Below are positions 45,960 to 54,499 of a stretch of 64,000 nucleotides of DNA, one piece after another (the first letter of the stretch is position 1; each line of letters opens with the position of its first letter). The notes beneath the pieces were generated by a model, which saw nothing but the letters and a program-made list of their open reading frames with translations, had not been told where the DNA came from and searched no databases. The position numbers and the translations under genes are program-made. The stretch comes from Oceanimonas sp. GK1 (GTDB taxonomy: Bacteria > Pseudomonadota > Gammaproteobacteria > Enterobacterales > Aeromonadaceae). Where the stretch lies: assembly GCF_000243075.1 (NCBI RefSeq), contig NC_016745.1:985660-1049659 (forward strand), given 5' to 3'.

Positions 45960-46907
45960 ATGGAGCTAATTCGCGGCATTCACAACATCAAGGCGTGGCA
46001 TCGCGGCTGCGTGTTGTCCATTGGCAACTTCGATGGCGTACACCTGGGACACCAGGCGGTGCTGCGCGGTCTGGTGGAGCGCGCGCGCCGTCTGAACGTC
46101 CCCGCCTGCGTGATGGTGTTTGAGCCGCAGCCCCAGGAGTTGTTTGCCGGTAGCGACGCGCCGCCCCGGCTGACCCGGCTGCGGGAAAAATACGCCCAGC
46201 TGGCCCGGCTTGGTATCGACCGGCTGCTGTGCGTGCGCTTTACGCCTGAGTTTGCCGCCCGAAGCCCGGACGACTTTATTCGCGGCCTGCTGGTCGACAA
46301 ACTGGGGGTGCGCTTTCTGGTGGTGGGCGACGATTTTCGTTTTGGCCGCAACCGGGGCGGGGACTTCCACCTGCTGACCCAGGCCGGACGGGCCTTTGAT
46401 TTTGAGGTGGTCAGCACCCAAAGCTGGCGTATGGAAAACCGTCGGGTCAGCAGCACCCTGATCCGCAAGGCCCTGGCGGAAGACCGGCTGAACGATGCCG
46501 CCCGCATGCTGGGCCGTCCCTTCAGCCTGTGCGGCCGTGTGGCCCATGGCGCCAAGCTGGGCCGTACCATTGGCTTTCCCACCGCCAACGTGGCGCTCAA
46601 GCGCCGGGTCATTCCGGTGGCGGGCGTGTACGCGGTCGAACTGAAGCTTGGGACGCAGTGTTACCCCGGTGTCGCCAATATCGGCCACAAGCCCACGGTG
46701 AACGGCACCCAGGCGCTGCTGGAAGTGCACCTGTTCGATTTTGCCGGTGATCTCTACGGCAAGCAGGTGGAAGTGGCGTTGTGCCACAAGCTGCGGAATG
46801 AACAAAAATTCGCTTCCTTTGCGCTGTTGAAGGAGCAGATTCAACGCGATGCCGCCAGTGCCCGACGATGGTTCGGGCTGGCGGTGTCAGAACCGAACGG
46901 AATGTAG
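45960..46907 (+). CDS. ribF: Bifunctional riboflavin kinase/FAD synthetase RibF
   Basis: A 315-residue enzyme. The N-terminal nucleotidyltransferase (FAD synthetase) domain has [18 protein letters not shown] and [12 protein letters not shown]. The C-terminal flavokinase domain has [14 protein letters not shown] and [16 protein letters not shown] 45960 follows AGGA closely; a good -10 TATAAT lies at 45922-45927. It leads the ribF-ileS-lspA-fkpB-ispH run, with 5 nt to ileS. Confidence 0.97.
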   Translation: MELIRGIHNIKAWHRGCVLSIGNFDGVHLGHQAVLRGLVERARRLNVPACVMVFEPQPQELFAGSDAPPRLTRLREKYAQLARLGIDRLLCVRFTPEFAARSPDDFIRGLLVDKLGVRFLVVGDDFRFGRNRGGDFHLLTQAGRAFDFEVVSTQSWRMENRRVSSTLIRKALAEDRLNDAARMLGRPFSLCGRVAHGAKLGRTIGFPTANVALKRRVIPVAGVYAVELKLGTQCYPGVANIGHKPTVNGTQALLEVHLFDFAGDLYGKQVEVALCHKLRNEQKFASFALLKEQIQRDAASARRWFGLAVSEPNGM

Positions 46908-46912
46908 GATCC

Positions 46913-49738
46913 ATGAGCGACTATAAACACACCCTGAATTTGCCCGAAACGGAGTTTCCCATGCGTGGCAACCTGGCTCAGCGCGAGCCCGGCATGCTGC
47001 AGCGCTGGTTTGATGAAGATCTCTACGGTGCCGTGCGTCGTGCCAAGGCCGGCAAGAAGCCGTTTATTCTTCACGACGGCCCTCCCTACGCCAACGGCAG
47101 CATTCACATCGGTCACTCGGTCAACAAGATCCTGAAAGACATTATCGTCAAGTCCAAGGGCCTGCTGGGGTACGACTCCCCCTACATTCCGGGCTGGGAC
47201 TGCCACGGCCTGCCCATTGAACTCAAGGTGGAAGGCAAGGTCGGCAAGCCCGGCGTCAAGGTGTCTGCCGCCGAGTTCCGCGAAGCCTGCCGCGCCTATG
47301 CCAAGGAGCAGATTGAAGCCCAGAAAGCCGACTTCATTCGTCTGGGCGTGCTCGGGGACTGGGACAACCCCTACCTGACCATGAACTTCGATACCGAGGC
47401 CAACATCATTCGCGCCCTCGGTAAAATCATCGACAAGGGCCACCTGCACAAGGGCTCCAAGCCGGTGCACTGGTGTACCGACTGCGGCTCGGCGCTGGCC
47501 GAGGCCGAGGTGGAATACGAAGACAAGCGCTCGCCGGCCATCGATGTGCGCTTTCGGGCCGCCGACGAGGCCGCCGTGGTCGCCAGCTTTGACTGTGCCG
47601 AGGGTCACAGCGGCCAGGGCCCGGTGTCCGTGGTGATCTGGACCACCACCCCCTGGACCCTGCCGGCCAACCGGGCGGTAGCGTTGCACGCCGAGCTCAA
47701 CTACGCCCTGGTGCAGGTGGAAGGCGACCATCCCGAGCGGCTGATTGTGGCCGCCGATCTGGTCAAGGACGTGATGGACCGCGCCGGCATCAGTCACTAC
47801 CACAACCTGGGTTACTGCCAGGGCGCCGCCCTTGAGCTGAAGCGCTTTCACCATCCCTTCTACGACTTTGACGTGCCGGCCATTCTGGGTGATCACGTGA
47901 CCACCGACTCCGGCACCGGCGCCGTACACACCGCTCCCGGCCACGGCCAGGAAGACTTCGCGGTGGGTCAGCACTACGGCCTGGAAGTGGCCAACCCGGT
48001 GGGCAGCAACGGCGTCTACCTGCCGGACACCGAGCTGTTTGCCGGCCAGCACGTATTCAAGGCCAACGATGCCGTGGTGGAAGTACTCAAGGAGCGCGGC
48101 GCCCTGCTGCATCATGAGGCCTACACCCACTCTTACCCGCACTGCTGGCGCCACAAGACGCCGATCATCTTTCGGGCCACCCCCCAGTGGTTCATCAGCA
48201 TGGATCAGGCTGGTCTGCGCGGCCAGGCGCTGTCCGAAATCAAGAAGGTGCAGTGGGTGCCCGAGTGGGGGCAGAACCGTATTGAGTCCATGGTGGAGAA
48301 CCGCCCGGACTGGTGTATCTCCCGCCAGCGTACCTGGGGTGTGCCCATTGCCCTGTTTGTGCACAAAGACACCCAGGAGCTGCACCCCCGCGCCACCGAG
48401 CTGATGGAAGCCGTGGCCCAGCGGGTGGAAAAAGCCGGCATTCAGGCCTGGTGGGATCTGGACCCCGCCGAGCTGCTGGGCGAGGAAGCCGACCAGTATG
48501 AAAAGGTGCTCGACACCCTGGACGTGTGGTTCGACTCCGGCTCCACTCACGCCTCCGTGGTGGACGTGCGCCCCGAGTTTCAGGGCCACCCTGCCGACAT
48601 GTATCTGGAAGGCTCGGATCAGCACCGGGGCTGGTTTATGTCGTCGCTGATGATCTCCACCGCCATGAAGGGCCATGCGCCCTACCGCCAGGTGCTGACC
48701 CACGGCTTTACCGTGGACGGCCAGGGCCGCAAGATGTCCAAGTCCATCGGCAACGTGGTCAGCCCCCAGGAAGTGATGAACAAGCTGGGCGCCGACATTC
48801 TGCGTCTGTGGGTGGCGAGCACCGACTATTCCGGCGAAATGACCGTCTCCGACGAGATCCTCAAGCGCAGCGCCGATGCCTACCGCCGCATTCGCAATAC
48901 CGCCCGTTTCCTGCTGGCCAACCTGAGCGGCTTTAACCCGCAAACCGACATGGTGGCGCCGGAAGACATGGTGGTGATCGACCGCTGGGCGGTGGGCCGT
49001 GCCCAGGCCATTCAACAGGAGATCACCCAGGCTTATGACGAGTACAACTTCCACTCGGTGACCCAGAAGCTGATGCAGTTCTGCTCCATCGAGATGGGCT
49101 CTTTCTACCTGGATGTGATCAAGGACCGCCAGTACACCGCCAAGGCCGACAGCCAGGCGCGCCGCTCCTGCCAGACCGCGCTGTATCACATTGTGGAAGC
49201 CCTGGTACGCTGGATGGCGCCGATCATGAGCTTTACCGCCGATGAGATCTGGGCTCTGCTGCCCGGCGAGCGTGAGCGCTTTGTGTTTACCGAGGAGTTT
49301 TACGACGGCCTGTTCGGCCTGGCCGAGGGTGAACCGCTGAGCGATGCCTACTGGGCCGAGCTGCTCAAGGTGCGTCAGGCGGTGAACAAGGCACTGGAAA
49401 GCGCCCGCAGCAACAAGGTCATTGGCGGCGCCCTGGAGGCCGACATCACCCTGTATGCCAACGACGACCTGGCTGCCAAGCTGGCGCAGCTGGGTGACGA
49501 GCTGCGTTTCGTGATGCTGACCTCAAAGGTCACATTGGCTCCTCTGGCCGACGCCACTGACGCCGCCGATACCGAGCTGGCCGGTCTCAAGGTGAGCGTG
49601 GCCAAGAGCGAGGCCGAGAAGTGCGGCCGCTGCTGGCACCATGTGGACGACGTGGGCGCCCATGAAGGCCACGACGGCATTTGTGGCCGCTGCGTGTCCA
49701 ACGTGGCCGGAGACGGCGAAGTTCGCCGGTTTGCCTGA
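46913..49738 (+). CDS. ileS: Isoleucyl-tRNA synthetase
   Basis: A 941-residue class I synthetase. The HIGH motif reads HIGH in [16 protein letters not shown], and KMSKS appears in [12 protein letters not shown]. The editing domain (about 200-400) includes [14 protein letters not shown]. The C-terminal zinc site has paired Cys in CGRCWHHV and CGRCVSNV. It is a bacterial-type (mupirocin-sensitive class) enzyme by this C-terminal finger. lspA starts on its stop codon (TGATG). Confidence 0.98.
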   Translation: MSDYKHTLNLPETEFPMRGNLAQREPGMLQRWFDEDLYGAVRRAKAGKKPFILHDGPPYANGSIHIGHSVNKILKDIIVKSKGLLGYDSPYIPGWDCHGLPIELKVEGKVGKPGVKVSAAEFREACRAYAKEQIEAQKADFIRLGVLGDWDNPYLTMNFDTEANIIRALGKIIDKGHLHKGSKPVHWCTDCGSALAEAEVEYEDKRSPAIDVRFRAADEAAVVASFDCAEGHSGQGPVSVVIWTTTPWTLPANRAVALHAELNYALVQVEGDHPERLIVAADLVKDVMDRAGISHYHNLGYCQGAALELKRFHHPFYDFDVPAILGDHVTTDSGTGAVHTAPGHGQEDFAVGQHYGLEVANPVGSNGVYLPDTELFAGQHVFKANDAVVEVLKERGALLHHEAYTHSYPHCWRHKTPIIFRATPQWFISMDQAGLRGQALSEIKKVQWVPEWGQNRIESMVENRPDWCISRQRTWGVPIALFVHKDTQELHPRATELMEAVAQRVEKAGIQAWWDLDPAELLGEEADQYEKVLDTLDVWFDSGSTHASVVDVRPEFQGHPADMYLEGSDQHRGWFMSSLMISTAMKGHAPYRQVLTHGFTVDGQGRKMSKSIGNVVSPQEVMNKLGADILRLWVASTDYSGEMTVSDEILKRSADAYRRIRNTARFLLANLSGFNPQTDMVAPEDMVVIDRWAVGRAQAIQQEITQAYDEYNFHSVTQKLMQFCSIEMGSFYLDVIKDRQYTAKADSQARRSCQTALYHIVEALVRWMAPIMSFTADEIWALLPGERERFVFTEEFYDGLFGLAEGEPLSDAYWAELLKVRQAVNKALESARSNKVIGGALEADITLYANDDLAAKLAQLGDELRFVMLTSKVTLAPLADATDAADTELAGLKVSVAKSEAEKCGRCWHHVDDVGAHEGHDGICGRCVSNVAGDGEVRRFA

Positions 49739-50226
49739 TGGGCGCTGTGCTCAATACCGGCCTGCGCTGGTGGTGGCTGGCGCTGGTGGCCATTGTGCTG
49801 GATCAGCTGAGCAAATGGCTGACCGTGACTTACCTGGATTACGGTTACCCGGGGGTGGAAATTGCCCCCTTCTTTAACCTGGTGCATGTCTACAATCCGG
49901 GGGCGGCGTTCAGTTTTCTGGCGGATCAGGGCGGCTGGCAGCGCTGGTTTTTTGCCGGCCTGGCCTGTGCCGTGACCGTGCTGCTCAGTGTCTGGATGTA
50001 CAAGGCACCCAGAAGCGCCCGCTGGCTGCCGGCAGCCTATGCGCTGATCATCGGTGGCGCCATCGGCAACGTGATTGACCGGTTGCTGCTGGGTCACGTG
50101 GTCGACTTTCTCGACTTCTACGTGGGCAACTGGCACTGGCCAGCGTTCAACCTGGCCGACAGCTTTATTTTTGTTGGCGCCGCCATGATCATTATCGACA
50201 GCTTTAAAAAGGACAGTCCCCAATGA
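49738..50226 (+). CDS. lspA: Lipoprotein signal peptidase LspA
   Basis: A 162-residue inner-membrane aspartyl protease with four TM helices that removes signal peptides from prolipoproteins. Motifs include DQLSKWLT, VYNPGAAFSFL, GGAIGNVIDRLLLGHVVDFL with a catalytic Asp, and FNLADSFIFVG with the second. The ATG overlaps the ileS stop by one base, and its end overlaps fkpB by 4 nt. It works after Lgt. Confidence 0.97.
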   Translation: MGAVLNTGLRWWWLALVAIVLDQLSKWLTVTYLDYGYPGVEIAPFFNLVHVYNPGAAFSFLADQGGWQRWFFAGLACAVTVLLSVWMYKAPRSARWLPAAYALIIGGAIGNVIDRLLLGHVVDFLDFYVGNWHWPAFNLADSFIFVGAAMIIIDSFKKDSPQ

Positions 50227-50672
50227 GCAACATCATCGGCCCTCACAGCACAGTGCTGTTTCACTTCACCATCAAGCTGGAAGACGGCTCGGTGGCCGAC
50301 AGCACTCAGGTGCACGGCAAGCCCGCCAAACTGCAGATGGGGGACGGCAGCCTGACCGAGAACTTCGAGTCCTGCCTGCTGGGCCTGGCAAGTGGCGCGA
50401 AAAAGGTGTTTGAGCTGACCCCGGACGATGCCTTTGGCCCGATTAACCCGGACAATATTCATCATATGGAGCGCAGCCGCTTTGGGGCCGAACTGGAGCT
50501 GGAAGAGGGGGCGATCCTGTCCTTTACCCAGCCCAACGGCGCCGAGATCCCCGGCATTATTCGCGGTGTGGCCGGCGATTCGGTCACCGTGGACTTCAAC
50601 CATCCTCTGGCCGGCCACAATGTCACCTTTGAGGTGGAGATCCTGGCCGTCGATGACGAAAACGGAGCCTGA
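50223..50672 (+). CDS. fkpB: FKBP-type peptidyl-prolyl isomerase FkpB (SlpA)
   Basis: A 149-residue SlyD-like FKBP with an inserted chaperone flap. Segments [34 protein letters not shown] and [19 protein letters not shown] are typical. It lacks the His-rich tail of SlyD. It is coupled to lspA upstream and ispH 2 nt downstream, the order found in E. coli. Confidence 0.95.
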   Translation: MSNIIGPHSTVLFHFTIKLEDGSVADSTQVHGKPAKLQMGDGSLTENFESCLLGLASGAKKVFELTPDDAFGPINPDNIHHMERSRFGAELELEEGAILSFTQPNGAEIPGIIRGVAGDSVTVDFNHPLAGHNVTFEVEILAVDDENGA

Positions 50673-50674
50673 TC

Positions 50675-51619
50675 ATGGAAATCCTGCTCGCCAATCCCCG
50701 CGGTTTTTGTGCCGGGGTGGACAGGGCCATCAGCATAGTGCAGAGCGCCCTGGAAAAATTCGGGGCACCCATTTATGTACGCCACGAAGTGGTGCACAAC
50801 CGCTATGTGGTTAACAAGCTGAAGGACGCGGGGGCCGTGTTCGTGGATGAGCTGGATCAGGTGCCCGATGATAACATCGTGATCTTTTCCGCTCATGGCG
50901 TGTCCAAGGCGGTGCGGGAAGAGGCCAAGAACCGGGGGCTCAAGGTATTTGACGCCACCTGCCCGCTGGTGACCAAGGTGCACATGGAAGTGCACCGGGC
51001 CAGCCGCAAGGGCATCGAGACCATTCTGATCGGCCATGCCGGCCATCCGGAAGTGGAAGGCACCATGGGCCAGTATGAAAGCACCGAAGGCGGCATGTAT
51101 CTGGTGGAAAATCCGGCGGATGTGGCGGCCCTTGAGGTCAAGCAGCCCGACAATCTCACCTTCGTGACCCAGACCACATTGAGTGTGGATGAAACTTCCG
51201 ATGTGATTGACGCCCTGCGCGCGCGTTTCCCGACCATTGAAGGGCCGCGCAAGGACGACATCTGCTACGCCACCCAGAACCGGCAGGATGCGGTGCGGGA
51301 ACTGGCCGCCAAGGTGGATCTGATGCTGGTGGTGGGCTCGCGCAACTCCTCCAACTCCAACCGGCTGCGGGAGCTGGCCGAGAAAATCGGTACCGAGGCG
51401 CACCTCATCGACTGTGTGGAGATGATCGAGCCGGTCTGGCTGGAAGGGGCGGCTCGAATCGGCGTAACCGCCGGTGCCTCGGCTCCGGAGGTACTGGTGC
51501 AGGAAGTGATTTCCCACCTGCAAGCCCTAGGGGGCAGCACAGTGGTGGAGCATCCGGGGCGGGAGGAAAACATCGTGTTCGAGGTGCCCGCCGAGCTCAA
51601 GGTCAAACAGGTATCCTGA
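50675..51619 (+). CDS. ispH: 4-hydroxy-3-methylbut-2-enyl diphosphate reductase IspH
   Basis: A 314-residue Fe-S enzyme for the last MEP-pathway step, giving IPP and DMAPP. The three cluster Cys lie in [23 protein letters not shown] and [21 protein letters not shown] binds the diphosphate. It ends the ribF-to-ispH run and a terminator follows. Confidence 0.98.
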   Translation: MEILLANPRGFCAGVDRAISIVQSALEKFGAPIYVRHEVVHNRYVVNKLKDAGAVFVDELDQVPDDNIVIFSAHGVSKAVREEAKNRGLKVFDATCPLVTKVHMEVHRASRKGIETILIGHAGHPEVEGTMGQYESTEGGMYLVENPADVAALEVKQPDNLTFVTQTTLSVDETSDVIDALRARFPTIEGPRKDDICYATQNRQDAVRELAAKVDLMLVVGSRNSSNSNRLRELAEKIGTEAHLIDCVEMIEPVWLEGAARIGVTAGASAPEVLVQEVISHLQALGGSTVVEHPGREENIVFEVPAELKVKQVS

Positions 51620-51695
51620 CCCAACCGCCGCTTTTTCTGTCGATGGCAGTTAATGTTCGGCGAAAAAACAGAAGACAGGCTTGTCATTGAACTGC

Positions 51696-51722
51696 AAACC
51701 GCCCGAAAGGGCGGTTTTTTAT
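51696..51722. terminator. Terminator between ispH and pilE
   Basis: Stem ACCGCCC-GAAA-GGGCGGT is flanked by A and T runs and can act in both directions for these converging genes. Confidence 0.92.
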
Positions 51723-51732
51723 TGCCGGTAGA

Positions 51733-52119
51733 TTATTGCCAGCAGCTTGCCGGTGCCTTGCTGCCGCCTCGGGTAAGGGTTAGCGGACTGCAGGCAGTGG
51801 CCCCTTCCTTGTCGTTCAGCTGGCCGCCCTTGGCGGTGGCGGACAGGGTGTAATCGCTGCCGGAAACTGAAGCGCTGAAGTCATAGCTGTCGGTGCTGAG
51901 AGGGCTGATTAAATCCGCCGCCGAGCTGGTATAGGCAGGGTGGGAGATGCGCCAGTCTTCCTGGGCCAGCTGCATTTTGTACAGGGTTTGTATGGCCTTG
52001 ATGCGTTTGCTTTTTTGCAGGTAAGCGGAATAGGAGGGGTAGGCGACCGTAGCCAGAATCGCCACTATGGCGATCACTATCATCAGCTCTATCAGGGTGA
52101 AACCGGTACTCTTTTGCAT
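51733..52119 (-). CDS. pilE: Type IV minor pilin PilE
   Basis: A 128-residue pilin with a class IVa leader: MQKSTG, then F1 and Glu5 in FTLIELMIVIAIVAILATVA. A C-terminal disulfide loop is suggested by two Cys (TACSPLTL and PASCW). The ATG at 52119 gives a six-residue leader with AAGGA 8 nt upstream; ATG 52128 is too close to it. It is divergent from the fimU-pilW-pilX-pilV set, whereas in Pseudomonas pilE ends that operon. A minor pilin of the tip complex or a small major-like pilin are both possible. Confidence 0.88.
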   Translation of the reverse strand: MQKSTGFTLIELMIVIAIVAILATVAYPSYSAYLQKSKRIKAIQTLYKMQLAQEDWRISHPAYTSSAADLISPLSTDSYDFSASVSGSDYTLSATAKGGQLNDKEGATACSPLTLTRGGSKAPASCWQ

Positions 52120-52211
52120 CCAGAACATCCTTGTCTAAACGCCGAATATGAACCATATCTTAGCCACTGCAATGGCCTTTGTCGCCGCATCTGTCTTCAG
52201 GGAGGAAGCCA

Positions 52212-52703
52212 ATGAAAAAGCGTCAGGCCGGGCTGACTCTGATTGAACTGCTGATTGGCCTGGTGGTGATGACGGTGCTGACCAGCCTGGCGGTGCCCGG
52301 CTTTCAGAGTCTGCGCGAGCAATACACGGTGCGCAGCGCCGGCATGGCGGTATATGCGGATCTGCAACTGGCCCGCAGCGAGGCCATCAAGCGCAACCGG
52401 GAAGTGACGGTGTGTTTTACCAACTCTGGCACTGCAGACTGGAGTTATGCACTGCACGATTCGGCGGATTGCTCCGGGGATATTATCGAAACGGTCAGTA
52501 GCCAGAGCTACCCGTCCATGATGCTGACTGCTTCCTATTCCCCCGGTCGGCTGACCTTTGGCCCAAGGCGAAGCAGTCTCTCCAGTGGTAATGTACAGCT
52601 TTCTAACGGCCACCATATGATGAAGCTTGTTACTTCCAATACCGGCCGTATCAGAACCTGCTCTGTTGATGGCCTGATAGGGGTGCCTTCATGCTCTTCG
52701 TGA
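52212..52703 (+). CDS. fimU: Minor pilin FimU/FimT (GspH family)
   Basis: A 163-residue pseudopilin with leader MKKRQAG and mature N-terminus LTLIELLIGLVVMTVL with Glu5. The GspH pattern appears in YADLQLARSEAIKRNREVTVCF. Such proteins prime pilus assembly at the tip. GGAGGAAG precedes the ATG. Two or more Cys pairs suggest disulfides in the ectodomain. It overlaps pilW by 13 nt and starts the minor-pilin operon. Confidence 0.88.
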   Translation: MKKRQAGLTLIELLIGLVVMTVLTSLAVPGFQSLREQYTVRSAGMAVYADLQLARSEAIKRNREVTVCFTNSGTADWSYALHDSADCSGDIIETVSSQSYPSMMLTASYSPGRLTFGPRRSSLSSGNVQLSNGHHMMKLVTSNTGRIRTCSVDGLIGVPSCSS

Positions 52704-53362
52704 TTAAGCGTCAGCGGGGCATGAGCCTGGTAGAAATGCTGGTGTCGCTGGTGGCTGGTTTACTGGTGGTGGCCGGAGCTCTGTCATTATTTTCTTCGGT
52801 GATCGTGTCCGGTAATACCACCTTGATGCTGTCGCGACTCAATCAGGATGTGCAGGCGGTCACCGATATCGTGGTGCGGGATATTCAGCGGGCGGGTTAT
52901 CACCCCAGTGCCGCTCAGGGCATGAATGGCGATGCCTCTTCGGCATCCGTTGCGGAAGCAATGGTGTTTTCTACTACCGATGACTTATATGCCTCCAATG
53001 GCAGCACTCCGGACTGCATTCGTATCAAATACTGGGACGATGGAGAGGTGGTGAAGGCTTACCGTTATGACGCCGCTGACAAAGAACTGCAGTGCCGAAG
53101 TACGAGCAGCGGAGGAAAGTGTGATGCTTCCAATGATAAAACCACCAACATCTCTACCTTATGCAATAACAACAGTTATTGGCTCAGGTTTATGGCCGAA
53201 GATGAAATCTCGGTCGATGACTTACGCTTTGAGCTGGTGTCGGGCAGCAGCGCTACCGGCATGCGCAGCATACGGCTCGGCCTGAGTGCCTCCCATATTC
53301 ACCGGCCGGCGTTATCGGTAAGCCTGCAGCGGGAGATAAAACTGAGAAATGATGGCTACTAA
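52691..53362 (+). CDS. pilW: Minor pilin PilW (GspJ-like)
   Basis: A 223-residue prepilin with leader ending RQRG and mature MSLVEMLVSLVAGLLVVAGA with Glu5. The PilW block QDVQAVTDIVVRDIQRAGYH follows. The ectodomain is about 190 residues with Cys near residues 97, 134, 142 and 155. It is translationally linked to fimU (13-nt overlap) and pilX (14-nt overlap). Confidence 0.88.
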   Translation: MLFVIKRQRGMSLVEMLVSLVAGLLVVAGALSLFSSVIVSGNTTLMLSRLNQDVQAVTDIVVRDIQRAGYHPSAAQGMNGDASSASVAEAMVFSTTDDLYASNGSTPDCIRIKYWDDGEVVKAYRYDAADKELQCRSTSSGGKCDASNDKTTNISTLCNNNSYWLRFMAEDEISVDDLRFELVSGSSATGMRSIRLGLSASHIHRPALSVSLQREIKLRNDGY

Positions 53363-54488
53363 CAAAGGCAGTGGATTTGCCACCCTGACCATTACTCTGG
53401 TGCTGGTCTCCATGCTGGTGGCGGTGTCGGTATTTATCGGCAAGGTGCTGATTGCCGACAAACGCATCACCCTCAACGAAATCGAGTACCGGGTGGCCCT
53501 GGCGGCGGCGGAAAAGGGCATTGCCGAGGCCATGGCGTTGCTGAAGGCCGATCCGGCGGCGTCCAGCGCGTCGGGTACGCTGACGACCTCTGCCGCCACC
53601 GCCAGTTATGTGGTCACCATGACTCAGGGGGTGCCCATTTCCAGCGCCTGGCAGCTGGAGTCGGTGGCCACTTTGCCAAACGGTGGCGGCACCACGGTCA
53701 GCGTGCAGGTGGTAGATCGCGGTATACTGAATCCCGCCAATGCTGGGCCAGCAGCGCCCCTGGTGGTTGGCGGAACCAGCACGGGGATCAGCGGTAACAT
53801 GACGGTCGTGGCCAACCCCAATGGCGGTGGCCCGGGCGTCCCGGTATCGGTCTGGTCTGGCGATAATATTTCAGGCGGTGGTAGCATGCAGACCTGTCAT
53901 CTGGAAGATTACAACGGCTCTGATTGTGCGAATACGCTCAGCACCAAAAGTGGTGGTACTGTCATCTTTGACTCGGATGTGGTGGATAATGATCCGGATT
54001 TCCCAAGCGATCTGCTCGGTCATGTATTTGGCTACGGTGCCGATGAATGGGACAAGCTGGAAGCCATGGCTACCGCTATTGTATCGAGCTGTAGTGATAT
54101 CGGTTCGTCCGGTTTTTATATTGTGGATGGGGCAGGGGAGTGTGATATTGACCAAATTGTCAGCTCAGTCCAAAACCCGGTGATCGCCTTGGTCAAGGAT
54201 GCCAATATTAAGGCTAATGGCGGCAATCAATTTTATGGCTTGCTGTTTTCCTATGATTCAGATCCGGCCTCTGCCCCTGATTACACCTTAAAGTTGAATG
54301 GTAATGCCAAGATATTTGGTGCCATTAGTACCAATCATGGCGGTGATAATCTTAACGGTACCTTTGATGCCGTATACGACCAGCAGGTTATCTGCAACCT
54401 GGGACATTGCAATGGTCACACTGGCGGAAGTGCTGTCAGTCCTTTTGTCAGGCTGATGATCGTCCCTGGCAGCTGGAAAGACTGGTAA
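53349..54488 (+). CDS. pilX: Enlarged PilX-type minor pilin (GspK-like)
   Basis: A 379-residue prepilin-like protein, about twice the usual PilX length. The hydrophobic N-terminus GFATLTITLVLVSMLVAVSV follows a G-F cleavage site and lacks Glu5 (Thr instead), as in PilX and GspK. The extra C-terminal part has GGNQFYGLLFSYDS and GNAKIFGAISTNHGGD, a pattern seen in long PilX proteins, and seven Cys. It would cap the pilus tip. It lies between pilW and the large PilV-like gene. Confidence 0.78.
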   Translation: MMATNKGSGFATLTITLVLVSMLVAVSVFIGKVLIADKRITLNEIEYRVALAAAEKGIAEAMALLKADPAASSASGTLTTSAATASYVVTMTQGVPISSAWQLESVATLPNGGGTTVSVQVVDRGILNPANAGPAAPLVVGGTSTGISGNMTVVANPNGGGPGVPVSVWSGDNISGGGSMQTCHLEDYNGSDCANTLSTKSGGTVIFDSDVVDNDPDFPSDLLGHVFGYGADEWDKLEAMATAIVSSCSDIGSSGFYIVDGAGECDIDQIVSSVQNPVIALVKDANIKANGGNQFYGLLFSYDSDPASAPDYTLKLNGNAKIFGAISTNHGGDNLNGTFDAVYDQQVICNLGHCNGHTGGSAVSPFVRLMIVPGSWKDW

Positions 54489-54499
54489 TAGGAGGCGAA

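Noticed and set aside
46841..49189. 782-codon open frame antisense to ileS
   Set aside because: It is a shadow of ileS with the same His/Gly/Val-rich pattern seen opposite nadB, rnr and lepA; no start signal or motif.
54407..54499. Longer N-terminus for the giant pilin overlapping pilX
   Set aside because: It would place about 30 residues before the prepilin leader and ignore the GGAGG Shine-Dalgarno before ATG 54500.
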